A stretch of DNA of 64,000 nt, from positions 25,902,437-25,966,436 of the forward strand of contig CM056551.1 of assembly GCA_029721515.1 (NCBI GenBank), in the 5' to 3' direction. The stretch is from Synanceia verrucosa. Its lineage: Eukaryota > Chordata > Actinopteri > Perciformes > Synanceiidae. A program made the translations under genes and the position numbers. Shown here in pieces: positions 14,302-25,512 of the stretch (the first letter of the stretch is position 1; the number at the start of each line of letters is the position of its first letter). Under the pieces are notes generated by a model. That model saw only the letters and a list, made by a program, of their open reading frames with translations, was not told the DNA's origin and did not search any database.

Positions 14302-14334
14302 GTATAAATTTGTCAATGGCACTGAAAGAGTTAA

Positions 14335-17124
14335 AGTTAACAAAAAATATTTATAAGAATACTGAATTATGATTGATTTAGGTTAAATAACAATCTGCAT
14401 AACTAAGGTTGGAGAAAAAAATGACATGTTCAACTGTGTTGCACCACAAAGTACAGTCCGCTGTAACCACAGAGAACAGAGCAATGTGCAGTAATGACTA
14501 ATGTCTGGTGTCTCCAGGATGGTTTGACCATGACCACTCTCTGAGAAGATAGATATGCCTTGACCCTCCAGATCGTTTTTAGGGGGACAAGACAAATATT
14601 TCAGATGTATCACAAAGAGGCATCAAGCTAGAGGTGAGAGGAGGTAAAGGGAGACTGAGAGATAAATACAACTGAGGAAAAAGAGGGAGAGAGAGAGAGG
14701 GGAAGAGATGGGGGAGGGAGTGTGGCCGGCCGGCCTGCCTGGCTGACAGTTGACTCTGTTGGATGTGACTTTCACAGTCTGCTGGCGGTTTGTGTGGAAG
14801 CCATCACATCTGTGACTGGCCGTTTGATTAATGAGCCTCTCAGCTTGTCTGTGCAGTTTGAGGAGGGGCCACGGCCTTATCCCAGGCATCACTGATTTAT
14901 TCGCCTTTGGAGCAAACCTCAAAATATCACACACGCTGACATTCACACGCATGCAGGCGAACACATGTACGCCCTCCATGATATGCATACAGTGTGCAAG
15001 TTGGTGCAGTGCAGAGGCGTACGCACACAGGCAGGCTTGGAAACAGACTCGCCCCTCTCCTCCGGCACCTGCTTACGGCTAATGAAAACCTCAATGTGTC
15101 AGTGCTGTCCAGGGGTGGCGAAGACAAAACACACCATGTATAACCAAGCAGACAAAAGATGTATTCTGTCTCCACCAACACAAACTCCCATCCCCAGCTG
15201 TCAGTCACTGGAGGGGACACACACAAGGGGATCGAAGAGAGAAGAAAGAAGCCCTTCCTCAATGACACATCACACTCTCCTGATTTTCAAAAGTGACAAG
15301 TCTTTTGAATTTCTGGCCTCGCAAGACAGAGAGCCTGATGATGGCTTGTGAGTGTTTCTTCTTGATTCTTTGGCAGCGGCAGCCATGAGATGTCACTCCG
15401 GCTAACCTTGAAGCTCTTTTCTCCTAATGCTTCCAACACTAGGGCAACCAACTGCTCAAAATGGGACGGTAACATCGCCCTTTAAGTCAGATAAATGATT
15501 CCAGAAACACTCCCAGGTACATGAATGTGCATTAGCGTGTGCATACCCTCGCACAAACACACACACAAAGCCCCACCAACCATAAACACACACTCCCTCA
15601 TTCCCCGAAGCGTAAAGTAAGACCATTAATCCAGACACACTGAGATCCAGCTTCTCCCCAGGTTGATCAGCGTCCGTGGAGGAAGACGAACATTCTGACA
15701 TATTTGTTTTTATTTTATTCCCTGAGAAAAAGACCCACCATATGGCAGAGCCCAGGAACAGATGGTCATTGCCCACTTCCTGAAAGCACAAGCGTCTATC
15801 GCTGCAATTTAAGGAGCCGCTCAAGCAAGAGAATGCCACAGACTGGCATTTTTCCACAAACTGCTATTGTTATGGACCTGAGGGGTAACGGCAACAATGA
15901 GACAATGCAGAGGAAATGCTTTAGTGTTCAGTAGTTACAGTGTAGCTTACCATATTAAGCTACCAAATCTATGGGTCAATGCTGCTAGTACTCTCTAACT
16001 GTCAATGTGTGAAATAAAACCATGAGAACAAGCTTATTCTGAACATTAACTGTGAAAACAGCACAAGCAATAGCATATCTAATTTTAACTTCAATGTGGG
16101 TCAATATTTTACTGTTTGCTGGCCGATGTATCAAGTCTGTTGTCCCATGCTGGTTCTAGTCATCGGTACTTGGAGCAGTGGACCAGGTTTGTAGCTATGA
16201 GCAGGAATGTCCTTGGATGATATTAGGTCCTTATGATGGAGTGGAGGAGCCGCCCTGTGACACATCAAGCTCCATCTCTCATACTTGGCTACCCCTTATC
16301 AACCAGGTCAGAGGACCTTCTCTGACACACAGATACAAGGAAAAGTGTCTCAAAAAGTCACCTTGGCAGATGACAGTTTAAATGTGACTTTCATCTGTGG
16401 CAATACTCCACACTTCTTTTAAAGCTCTGTTTTATTTTCCTTGGATGGAACAGATAAATGACAGAAAAGACGAGACGGTTTATGAAGGTCTTGTAACACA
16501 ATGAAAGTTAAAATAAATAAGAAAAGGAAGGGGCAGCACTGCTGCCACTGATTCCACCTAACAGCACACAGGAGTTGTGCTGCTTTTCACTGTTACCCAA
16601 GTATGCACTGATAGAGTTCCAAGTGTTCACTAAAGAAAAGAGGATTTCAAAGGGTAACCAAGGACAAAGCAGATGAGTTATCCACAGATCACTAGTTGAA
16701 GAGAAACTATTCCGTATCAGTTGAATCACTTAGCACTTTGACTCCCAGTGTCTACAGTGAATGACGGCTCATTGTTTGAAGTCCAAGAGTGAGACAACGT
16801 GACCACATTTCAAGTCTGCGGATGATGACAACACAAAACCACTTGGTGCGCAATTTGTTCAAGGTGGAACGTCAAGCGCACATTTAACCTGGATATGTAA
16901 TGTCATTGATTGTGGCATTTGATAAAAGAACCTTGCTTTAACACTGCTATAGACCCAGGATAATGGAACTGAGTGAAAACCCATCAGGATGCTTGATATC
17001 AGTCATATTGAGGTCTGCTGCGGACCTTGATTAGTGAATACTATATGATGTGGTATTTCTGCAGTTTACCTCTTTCAGAAGTTGTCTGCACAATAGTATC
17101 TATAATGGCATGTAGAGACTAAGT
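14335..17124. other. Non-coding stretch
   Basis: About 2.8 kb with a purine-rich block near 14635-14720 and short CA runs. No gene, RNA or repeat family recognised. Confidence 0.5.
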
Positions 17125-17442
17125 GGTTCCCAACCTTTTTCCTGTGGGACCCTGAAGACCTCTGACTAAGTGACATATTTTGATGGATATTTCATATTAC
17201 CTTCAATGGAAAACAATAACAGTACAGCTCAACTGACAAACTGTAAAAACACACCAAACCATCTTTTATTAACTGCATACTTTCCTAAAGTGGGATAAGG
17301 CTCTTAAGCAGAAGGCTAGGAAGGACCTGTGATTATACATTCTTAAATGACAATCCAAACTTGAAAAAATAATAGTTTTACTTTGGTTTCTTTACAGAAA
17401 TGACTGTAATGCTAAGCTACAGGACAAAGTTGGGAACCTGTG
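17125..17442. mobile_element. hAT-like MITE with GGTTCCCAACC ends and 8-bp target duplication
   Basis: The left end GGTTCCCAACCTTTTTCC is mirrored by GTTGGGAACCTGTG at the right end. The flanks GACTAAGT (17117-17124) and GGCTAAGT (17443-17450) match at 7 of 8 bases, the duplication length expected of hAT elements. The interior codes for nothing recognisable. Confidence 0.7.
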
Positions 17443-17987
17443 GGCTAAGTGATATGATTTAAGTGTAGAAAGAAAAAAGAAAGAAAGAAAAAGTGCAATC
17501 CTCCCAGCCAGTCAGTCCATCATCTGACACCTGCAATTTATCAAAAAAAGGTCAACAGGCTAGCCAGCCTCCTACCCATTCATTGAAATACTGAATGTGC
17601 CATTAATCCACCTAAACTAAAATATTCTACGAATCATTCCACATCCATTGCACCAACCACACAGTACCGAAACAAGGCACCAGTTTAACAGCAATTCAGC
17701 TGTAAAATAAGCAGGTTACAAAGTTAGAGCACCTACAAGTCATCCATCTATCCATTCAAACTTCCAGCCTGCCAGAGAGCCAGGTCAGCCAGTCAGCCAG
17801 TCAACCCTGGAGGTCCTAGGGTAGTATTAATCAGTCTGGTTTCTGCTGAAAAGCTCAATCTGCAGATGATGGATGAGCCATCGTGCTGAGGGAACCGAAG
17901 TGACAGGTGACAAAGAAGGACACACACACCTGTATAAATCCACTCTCCCTCCTGTCTGGCTACACTGTCAAGGTAGCAGGGTGAAAG

Positions 17988-18019
<32 letters not shown>

Positions 18020-19876
18020 TGCGTGCGTGTGTGTGTGTTTATATGTGTGTGCAGGCGCAAGTGTCCCAGCATGTGTCCTGCTCTGCTAATGAAGTCATCT
18101 GAACAGTGATTTAACAGCCCTGGTGTAAAAGCCTACCGCCCTTAACTCATAGCCTTGCTCCATTAGAATGTGATATAAACCCTGGCCACAATAACTGTCC
18201 TGCCACTGTAACAATATATAGGAGGCCAATGGGCCACAGCGCTAACTCACACAGCCAAGGGAAGGAAAAAAAAATACACTGGCTGTGTACGGGGAAGGGA
18301 AGTCATTCAAGGAGACTAAAACTCATAAGACAGGAAATACGGAACATCACAAGGTCACTATGATAGGTGTTTTTATACAGTGTAAGACAGCGTCATTACT
18401 ATTCACATTGTCAAGAGTGTGAGATTATATCCTCTGGTTTGTCCGGCAACTGGAGGGAGCAAAAGAGTAATTGTCACGAAGCTTCTGTGAAAACAGCCGA
18501 GGGCACTTCAGTCTGCCATTACGCAGAAGGCATTATCCTTATCTGCACTAACAAATGGATCAGTGGATCCGACATCAGTGTGCTTATCCCGTGAATGGTC
18601 TTCTATAGCTTGAGAGATATTTTTGAGTCAGAGATGGATCTGAGGAAAACTTTGACAGCTTACATGTCACCAGCCGTGAAACTAACTTCCTGCTCTGTGA
18701 GAGCGTCTCAGGCAGAACCAAAGCCATTCTCCAAATCCTCCATGAAATCTGCTCCTCTGGCCCAACAAAGAGAGGCTAATGAGGCAAATGGCAGAATCTC
18801 AGACACTTTGATACTGTGAGATTAGGGTGAATTATATAACCTTTACCCCCTCCCACTCCCATCCTTCCCTGTCAATGCTGACTCTCTCTCTCTCTTTATG
18901 TCACTCAGAATCTCAAACTGCATCCAATCTCTCCATTTTTCCTCTTGCTCTTCCTATCTGACTTCATATCCACTTCATTCACTTTCTATTCGTGTATGCC
19001 CCAACACTAATTTGGCTCAGTCAAGCAATGCCAGTATACTAACATGCAACAAAGCAGCACATAAGGGGAGGAAGAAAGGTAGATGGGGTAGAAGCATGAA
19101 GGCGACAAAGCTCGTCACAGAGCCGCGTACTTCACCCTTATTAGACCCGTGTCCTTGGCAGATGCAGAGCTTGCCCTTTGTCAGAAAGGTGTGTGTGTGT
19201 GTTACAATGGCAGTGATTTAGAATGGATTGGGCGTATAGGCGTGGAGACAAGGTGCAGTAGCCCCATGGCTCCCTGATAGCTGGCAGCGTGACAGCTGTG
19301 AATGGAGAACGGGGAACAGCCTGAAGTATTGCCATCTAATATGTGTCACATACCTGCATAAATATTTATGCCCATTGCAGAGCAGAAGAGGGGAGGAGGG
19401 GGAGGATGGGACAGGAGTGGTGGACGTAAAACTCTTCAATCAGGTGACACTACGATCTGAGCTAGCCACCCTGTTTCCATCCCCTACTACTTTTCTGGTT
19501 GTGCAAAGGCCTGAAGAGTACCTGAAGGGCAGGTGTGCCTCAATTACAGACACCCAGTCACACATGTGCATTAACAAACACAGGATCCCATGATTCAACA
19601 CATGCAGGATATTATATCACTTTTTCTGAAATGTTCTTTTCAGCTCAGTCTCCGTTGTGGGAGCCACAGGAGCCCTCAGCCTTTGAGCGAAGTGGAAGTT
19701 TGAACGTCTGATGAAAAGGCTATACGTTCTCCAGTGAAAGGGGCTCATGCCGAAGTTTAGTCAAATAGGGAATTTGGGGGTGGAGGGAAAACTGCTGGCA
19801 TAGTCCCAAGTGAACGGCTCATTTTGTGCAGGTAAAGACACTACTGATGCAGCACATGCCTCTGTGGAGCGTGGCT
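17443..19876. other. Non-coding stretch 3' of kiaa0825
   Basis: It has the GT/GCGT tract at 17987-18038. If kiaa0825 has a short terminal exon beyond 20020, it may lie here or further left; no acceptor and frame in this stretch is convincing. Confidence 0.5.
17987..18038. repeat. Compound (GT)n-(GCGT)n-(GT)n repeat
   Basis: A tetranucleotide GCGT tract of about seven units is bounded on both sides by GT repeats. CpG-containing tandem repeats of this kind are less usual than plain GT. Confidence 0.95.
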
Positions 19877-19882
19877 TTTATT
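19877..19882 (-). promoter_or_regulatory. Candidate polyadenylation signal AATAAA
   Basis: A canonical AATAAA on the minus strand lies 134 bases downstream of the possible stop codon of the last kiaa0825 exon. A GT-containing stretch (ATGTGCTGC) follows about 25 bases later. The spacing suits a short 3' UTR, but AATAAA is frequent by chance in AT-rich DNA. Confidence 0.35.
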
Positions 19883-20015
19883 TCATGAAAATACTGCTCA
19901 AAAACAAAAACAACCTGTGAGGATCATAAATAAAAAACATGAAAGCACAAAAGCACACTCACACACACAGCTGTCGGTGAACATATGTGTGTGGGTAACA
20001 AGTGAAATCAGTGTT

Positions 20016-20114
20016 TTACCTGTTGGCCAGCAGAGTTTTGAAGGTGACCTGACTCATGCCCTGATAGGCTGGCAGCAGCCTCGGCCAGTCCCATGCCCAG
20101 TCGACCACTGCACT
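20016..20114 (-). CDS. kiaa0825: kiaa0825 coding exon 21 (residues 1228-1259), possibly terminal
   Basis: The acceptor is cattcatcaacag-like (plus strand ctgttgatg after 20114) and the exon encodes [20 protein letters not shown] then [12 protein letters not shown]. The Trp-rich [14 protein letters not shown] motif is striking and probably conserved. CAG|gtaaaa at 20019/20020 is an acceptable donor and would leave two bases of a codon. If it is not used, the frame runs AGG TAA, stopping at 20016-20018 with Arg as residue 1259. That length is close to the family's usual size, so this may be the real C-terminus. Confidence 0.87.
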   Translation of the reverse strand, partial: SAVVDWAWDWPRLLPAYQGMSQVTFKTLLANR

Positions 20115-23100
20115 CTGTTGATGTATGAGGAGAGCGTATTGTTAGTTATTAATCAGGGTTAATACCATGAGTGCATTACAGCTCCAGCTGGGACCCACTA
20201 ACAAAGGAGGAGGGGGGTCCCTAGCACAGGCTACCGACACCAGGCGATCAATCATGTCCGCACAAGAAGGTTTTTATTCCAATAAGACAGCAATTAATTT
20301 ATAAATCCATTTGGGGGGATGTAGCCATCATTTATAGAAAGATAAATCAATTTTGGGAGGGAGTCGTTACTCTTGTGACTGCTTGGCTTTCTTTTTTTTT
20401 TTTCTTACCATCTTCAGTGGCACTACACCACCGCCCCCCCCCCACCCCACCCCACCCCACCCCCTTCTCCTTCCTCTTTTTTCTCTCTTTTTTTTTGTAA
20501 ACACATCCACAAACACACTCGGCACTAGCACCATATTGGAAAAGCAAATAAAAATCAGATTGCTTTGATTGCCAAAATGTCACTCTTAACTCCAGGCTGA
20601 GTTTTATTGACAAAAGGAAGAGAACTCCACTCGTTCCCTCCATCCATCTATCCCCCCCTCTGCTCCTTCCTCATAGGTGATTGATGGATGTAACTTTTCC
20701 CCCCTCCACCCTCCATTTTATTTGACAAACAACACAGGCACCTGAAGCAGAGAAGGCATTTTAATCATTCTCTTAATAGGGTGTTTCTATGCAAAGCTAT
20801 GCAGCCTCCTGTGATAAGCCGAAAACAGGCCAAGTCTCAGGATTAAAATGTGTCTGTTCTTGAAAAACAATAGCTGCAACACACAGCTACATTACAAGGC
20901 ATGTAATATGTGTATAAATACATCTAATCCATTTTTTTTTATAAATGTAAAAAGACGCAAAGGCTTGTCTTGAGGAAATACTATCTTCTGTTGATTGTTT
21001 TGTGTGAAATAGGTGGTATTTCTCTTGATAGTAGGAGGAAATGAGGAAGCAAGCTGACTACACTCATGTTGAGTTAAACTACTTGTAGCTTGACATATCC
21101 TCTTCATGAAGAGAAAAAAAAAATCTAACAATTAACTGAACGTCACGGTGGCACTCCTGGGGATAGGTGTGGGGTAAGAGGGTACACGGTTCAAAGCCCC
21201 AAAGAAGTGCACTTTAAGACTGTGCTCTCCTTTAACATTAGTCATTCTTTTAAGAAAAAGAACTCTTCTCTCATCTTTTCACCTTTTCAGTGTTCTTTTC
21301 TACCTACCTAGAAAAGGCAGCGACCTATGGAGAATAGGGAAGCCGAGCCCCAGAAAGACCTGACAACTTCAGAGATTGCCACAGTATCCTGTTCACTAGA
21401 GACTCAAGCAGCTCCTAACCTTCAACATTAAGCTTCTGGCCTTGAGAGGAAGTTAAAATGACACCACCCTGCACATCACAAGTACATTCACATGGTATAC
21501 TGCAAAAAAGGGGTGTCTAAAAACAAGATAAAAAAGACTAAACGTAAGGAAAAAGGTCCTCAAAACAAGTGAAATTATCTGTCCATGCAGCAAGATTCAG
21601 GTCTGACTCACGGGGATCAAACTCAGCCACCACCCTTAAGATGATTCATAAAAATTTAACTTTTTACAGATCTAAAATAAGCTATAAGCGATATATACTA
21701 GATATACACATACAACAAGCAGAAAATGCTTGCAGACGATTTTTGTCCAACTCTTGAATAAAGAAACTTGAGTTTGTTACTGACTCTTAAAACACAATTT
21801 ATTTGATGAGATTTTGGGGGAAAGATGTAACACTATATATCTTATTTTAACAGTTTTTTTTTACCTCATTTTAAGATTTCCTGCTAGACTGGCTATCGCG
21901 ACTACTTACTCTGTGAGCGTAGTCTGGCCAAGCTGCCTTGTAGACCGATTTCTCAGAGGGCGGGCTTAACCCGCGTCTATCAAATGCCTCTGTGTGTTAT
22001 TGGACGAAGCATCAACCAGTCAGACCACTCTTTCCTGACGTATGCGTAGAAACGAAAACTGCTTGATCCAAAGAACTAGTGCCTCATTGCCTCCCCATTT
22101 CTAGGTGAATCTGAAATCAAAGAGAACGGCAGCTTGGCCAGGCTCACTTGGTCGCGATTTTTTGTGAAGCGTCACAGGAAGTATGGGCGGCCCCAGACTA
22201 ATTTCCTGCCTATTTGAGACAAAAAAAAGATAAGGCTATGCTTGATTTAAGATTATAGTGTTAAGTAGAACATGTAAAATAAAAAAAGAACTCTTAAAAC
22301 AAGATAAATGATCTAATGATGTAATAAAATAATATTTTTTTTTCATCTTGGTTAGAACCAAATAATTTGCAGTGGACCAAATCTCCAATGACCAAGAGTA
22401 AAGACATTTCATAGAGCTAAAATAAATATACAAATACATGATTTGTTACCAAAATAAAATATAATGATGAGCCAAAATGCTCAACAAACCTGATGCAGCT
22501 TCTTCCTGCCAATGTGATCAAACTGGTGGAGAGGGTTAAACCCAGCAGTGCCTGCATGACTCTCAGAGCCAAGGTCAAAGTTCACGAAGTGAGGAGGATC
22601 ACTGGGCGAGTTTGTGCTTCCACTTAGTTTAAACATCAATAGTTCCTATAGAGGGAAAACACAAGAGAGAGAGAGACAAGGTTGAAAAAGACATCTTATA
22701 ACTGAGAGAAGAAAAAGGCTGACAAACTGAGACCAGCACAGAGAGAGAGGGGCCAAAAAGTTATTTACAAGAAATACTAAACTTCCTCACGCTGAAAGAG
22801 CAACAGAGAATACTCAAGGACGTTCCCCATACAGCAGCAATTGTATTGACATTTTTTGCTATTGCAATATTAATTTTTCACTCCGGAAAATAATAATGCG
22901 TTTCTGAGAGTTTGTATTCACAGACTTACTCGCTTTGACCGACACAACAAAAGCACAAAATAATCAACTTCAGACAGGTTTCATACTGCGTTTTTTTTTT
23001 TTCAGACATGCAGTGTGATGGGCAGAATGCTCTCCATCTACATATTTTCTAATTGATCAGCCTAACAAATTAATTAATCAGTGCTGCTCCATACCAGAGT

Positions 23101-23624
23101 AATGAAAACACAGGACTGTACATAGATAATGTGTAGAGGGTTTCCAGGACAAATTTCTTCTCTTGTTTCTATAACCTTTGCTGTGGTTGCTCAGTACAGG
23201 TGTCTTACAAGATGTACGGTATAAAGTAATGAGTGTGTCTCTGTGGCTGTTTGTGTGTACACAGACACCCTGGTGTGAATTCACTATATTCCCATCCGTC
23301 AGCCTGACATGGCCTCTGATCCTCCAATCCCTCCACCTCACCGCCAGCCTGGTCTGTCCCTGACCTCTGTGTTCTTGCCTTGACCTTGGGAGGGTAGAGA
23401 TGCTCGAGCTGCCAGGAGGGTAACTCAGAGCCTACTTGGGAATCCCATTCACACTCTATTAAATTGCTACGCAGAGTTATAGCTGTTCACGGATCCTATC
23501 AACAGCAGCATAATGTATATGGTGCTTATGTTTGTGTTTCCCCACATTGAGTCCTGATAGAGAGTCTATAGGAGGAATCACAGGAGCACCAACCAAATTA
23601 CTGCACCTGTATCTACTTATATAC

Positions 23625-23679
<55 letters not shown>

Positions 23680-24439
23680 ATGAACATTGATGGTCCACTC
23701 TGTTTTAGTGCCATTAAACAAGCTATTGACACTGTATTATTTCTTTTCTGGAATAAATGTTATTTCTGACAGCATTCTGCAAGAGCAATTCCCTTCAAAA
23801 ATAATTAAGCTTTATGCTATGCAAATAATAAGTCTGCTGATAATATTATATTTTTCTTAATGTCAACAACTCCATGAAAAGACCAAAACCAACAATTAAT
23901 TAATCCCACTAAGAAGAATTATCTGCATAGTCAAAGCCTGATATGGTTAACTCCTTTGTGCAAAAGAGCATTGTGGTTGTCCAGAAACTATTAATTAAAA
24001 ACACATCAGTGAGTCACACTGTTGCACCGGATGACATGTTCCTTTATTACAATAAACATGAGCGGTGTTATTTATTTTGTAATTTATCCCACACACACAC
24101 ATCCTGCCAAAATAAAAATTCAGCAGAGCACCACTGCAGCAAAGACACAATTTAACTGAGTCATATTTCCTAAAATATAAAGCAAACCGTTTTATATTTT
24201 GAATCATTTCCTAAAAATGAAAGAATACATTCATCATGTGTTGATGTACAGCAGCAGGAAGCTGTTTGTGGGATATAAAAGTAATGTGCTGTAGGTGGAG
24301 GATCTTTCAATTTGATTGTAATTAAAGAAGAGATACCAACAGGCCTTCATTCAGAGGCGCAATCTTTGGTATTTTTTGAGAGTACAGTGTCACATTTTTT
24401 ACCAACTGTGTATGTGAATATACACACACACACACATAC

Positions 24440-24522
<83 letters not shown>

Positions 24523-25466
24523 TTCAATTAAACTTTCTAGAGAACTGCAGTAAACTTTTTCTTCTGTTAAACTTTTTTCTCTTAAGTGAGTTTAGCTAAA
24601 ATAAAGTCTGCTTGAGTTTTAAAAAAAAGGAACCACTGTTCTTTGTCACTCAGATCTTCTCCAAAGAGTTCTACGGTGAATGTGCTACCTGTGACTCCCT
24701 CTCCTCTACATGTGGTGAGCGTATAACAGGAAATCACTGTAGGTTTGCACCCTTGAGGTCACCTGAACAACAGAAGATCAGAACAAGCAGACTGCACACG
24801 AGCAGCAGATCTCTTCCCTCCGTCTCCCCCCCCCGAACAGCCTGCGGCCTCAGGCCAGCAGCCACCTAATTGCTGGGGAGAGGGAGTGCTTCCCTACCTC
24901 ATTGCCTTGGATGATGTGATAGATCTGCCTCAGGTAGTCGCTGCCACCTGCTTTGTGGCAGACCTCCAGCAGCATCAGGCCTATTTTCTGCTCAGTCAGT
25001 TCAGCCGCAGCGACTCCGCTTTCCTTTCCTCGCTCAAATACACTGAGAGGGAAACAGAGATGGGAAAAGGGAGGAGATGTGAGCGTAAAAACAAAGACAG
25101 AAAAAAAAAGAGAGAGGAGAGGAAACGAGAAGAGGGAGGCTGTCAGCTTATAGCTCCATACCACCTCTGGCTGAGGAAGTATTTACTAGTTTAGAGTCGA
25201 ATTTGGGGTAAAAATTGAAAAAGAAAATCAACTGAAACACAATATTTTTTAAATCATTTAGTCCTGAGGGCAAATTAACTTAAAATGCAATTTTTGGTGA
25301 GGTAATATTTTTCTCCGCTAAATATAGTGAAACCTTGAGTGAGAAGTCCAGAAAAATATTGAGGATTAACAAAATAATTGTCACTGTTCCCATTACCATT
25401 CATGAGATACATGACCGAAGGATGCAGGTGCACTAAAAGTGATTGGTGTGTATGTGTTCTTAAGTC

Positions 25467-25512
<46 letters not shown>

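Larger units (their letters stand above)
13470..14334 (-). mobile_element. TTAA-ended non-autonomous DNA transposon, copy 1 (inverted, interrupted)
   Basis: The ends are TTAACTCATTGAGTGCCA at 13470 and, on the other strand, TTAACTCTTTCAGTGCCA at 14334, a near-perfect inverted repeat. The interior 13500-13800 is the reverse complement of copies 2 and 3. Shared landmarks include GGCACAAGGCACTTTCTG, the TTCATTTGAG run, AGCAGGAAGTGGAGATGA and AGAGACATAAAG-type sequence. A 480-bp second element at 13822-14301 splits it. No transposase is present. TTAA at both ends is the piggyBac target site, so a piggyBac-type MITE is my inference. Confidence 0.8.
20115..22489 (-). other. kiaa0825 intron 20
   Basis: 2.4 kb. 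It holds the CCCAC-type tract at 20431-20463 and a 316-bp inverted-repeat element at 21885-22200. Otherwise no feature seen. Confidence 0.6.
22646..24897 (-). other. kiaa0825 intron 19
   Basis: 2.3 kb, AT-rich, with two long (TA)n tracts at 23619-23676 and 24454-24518. No coding segment recognised. Confidence 0.6.
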
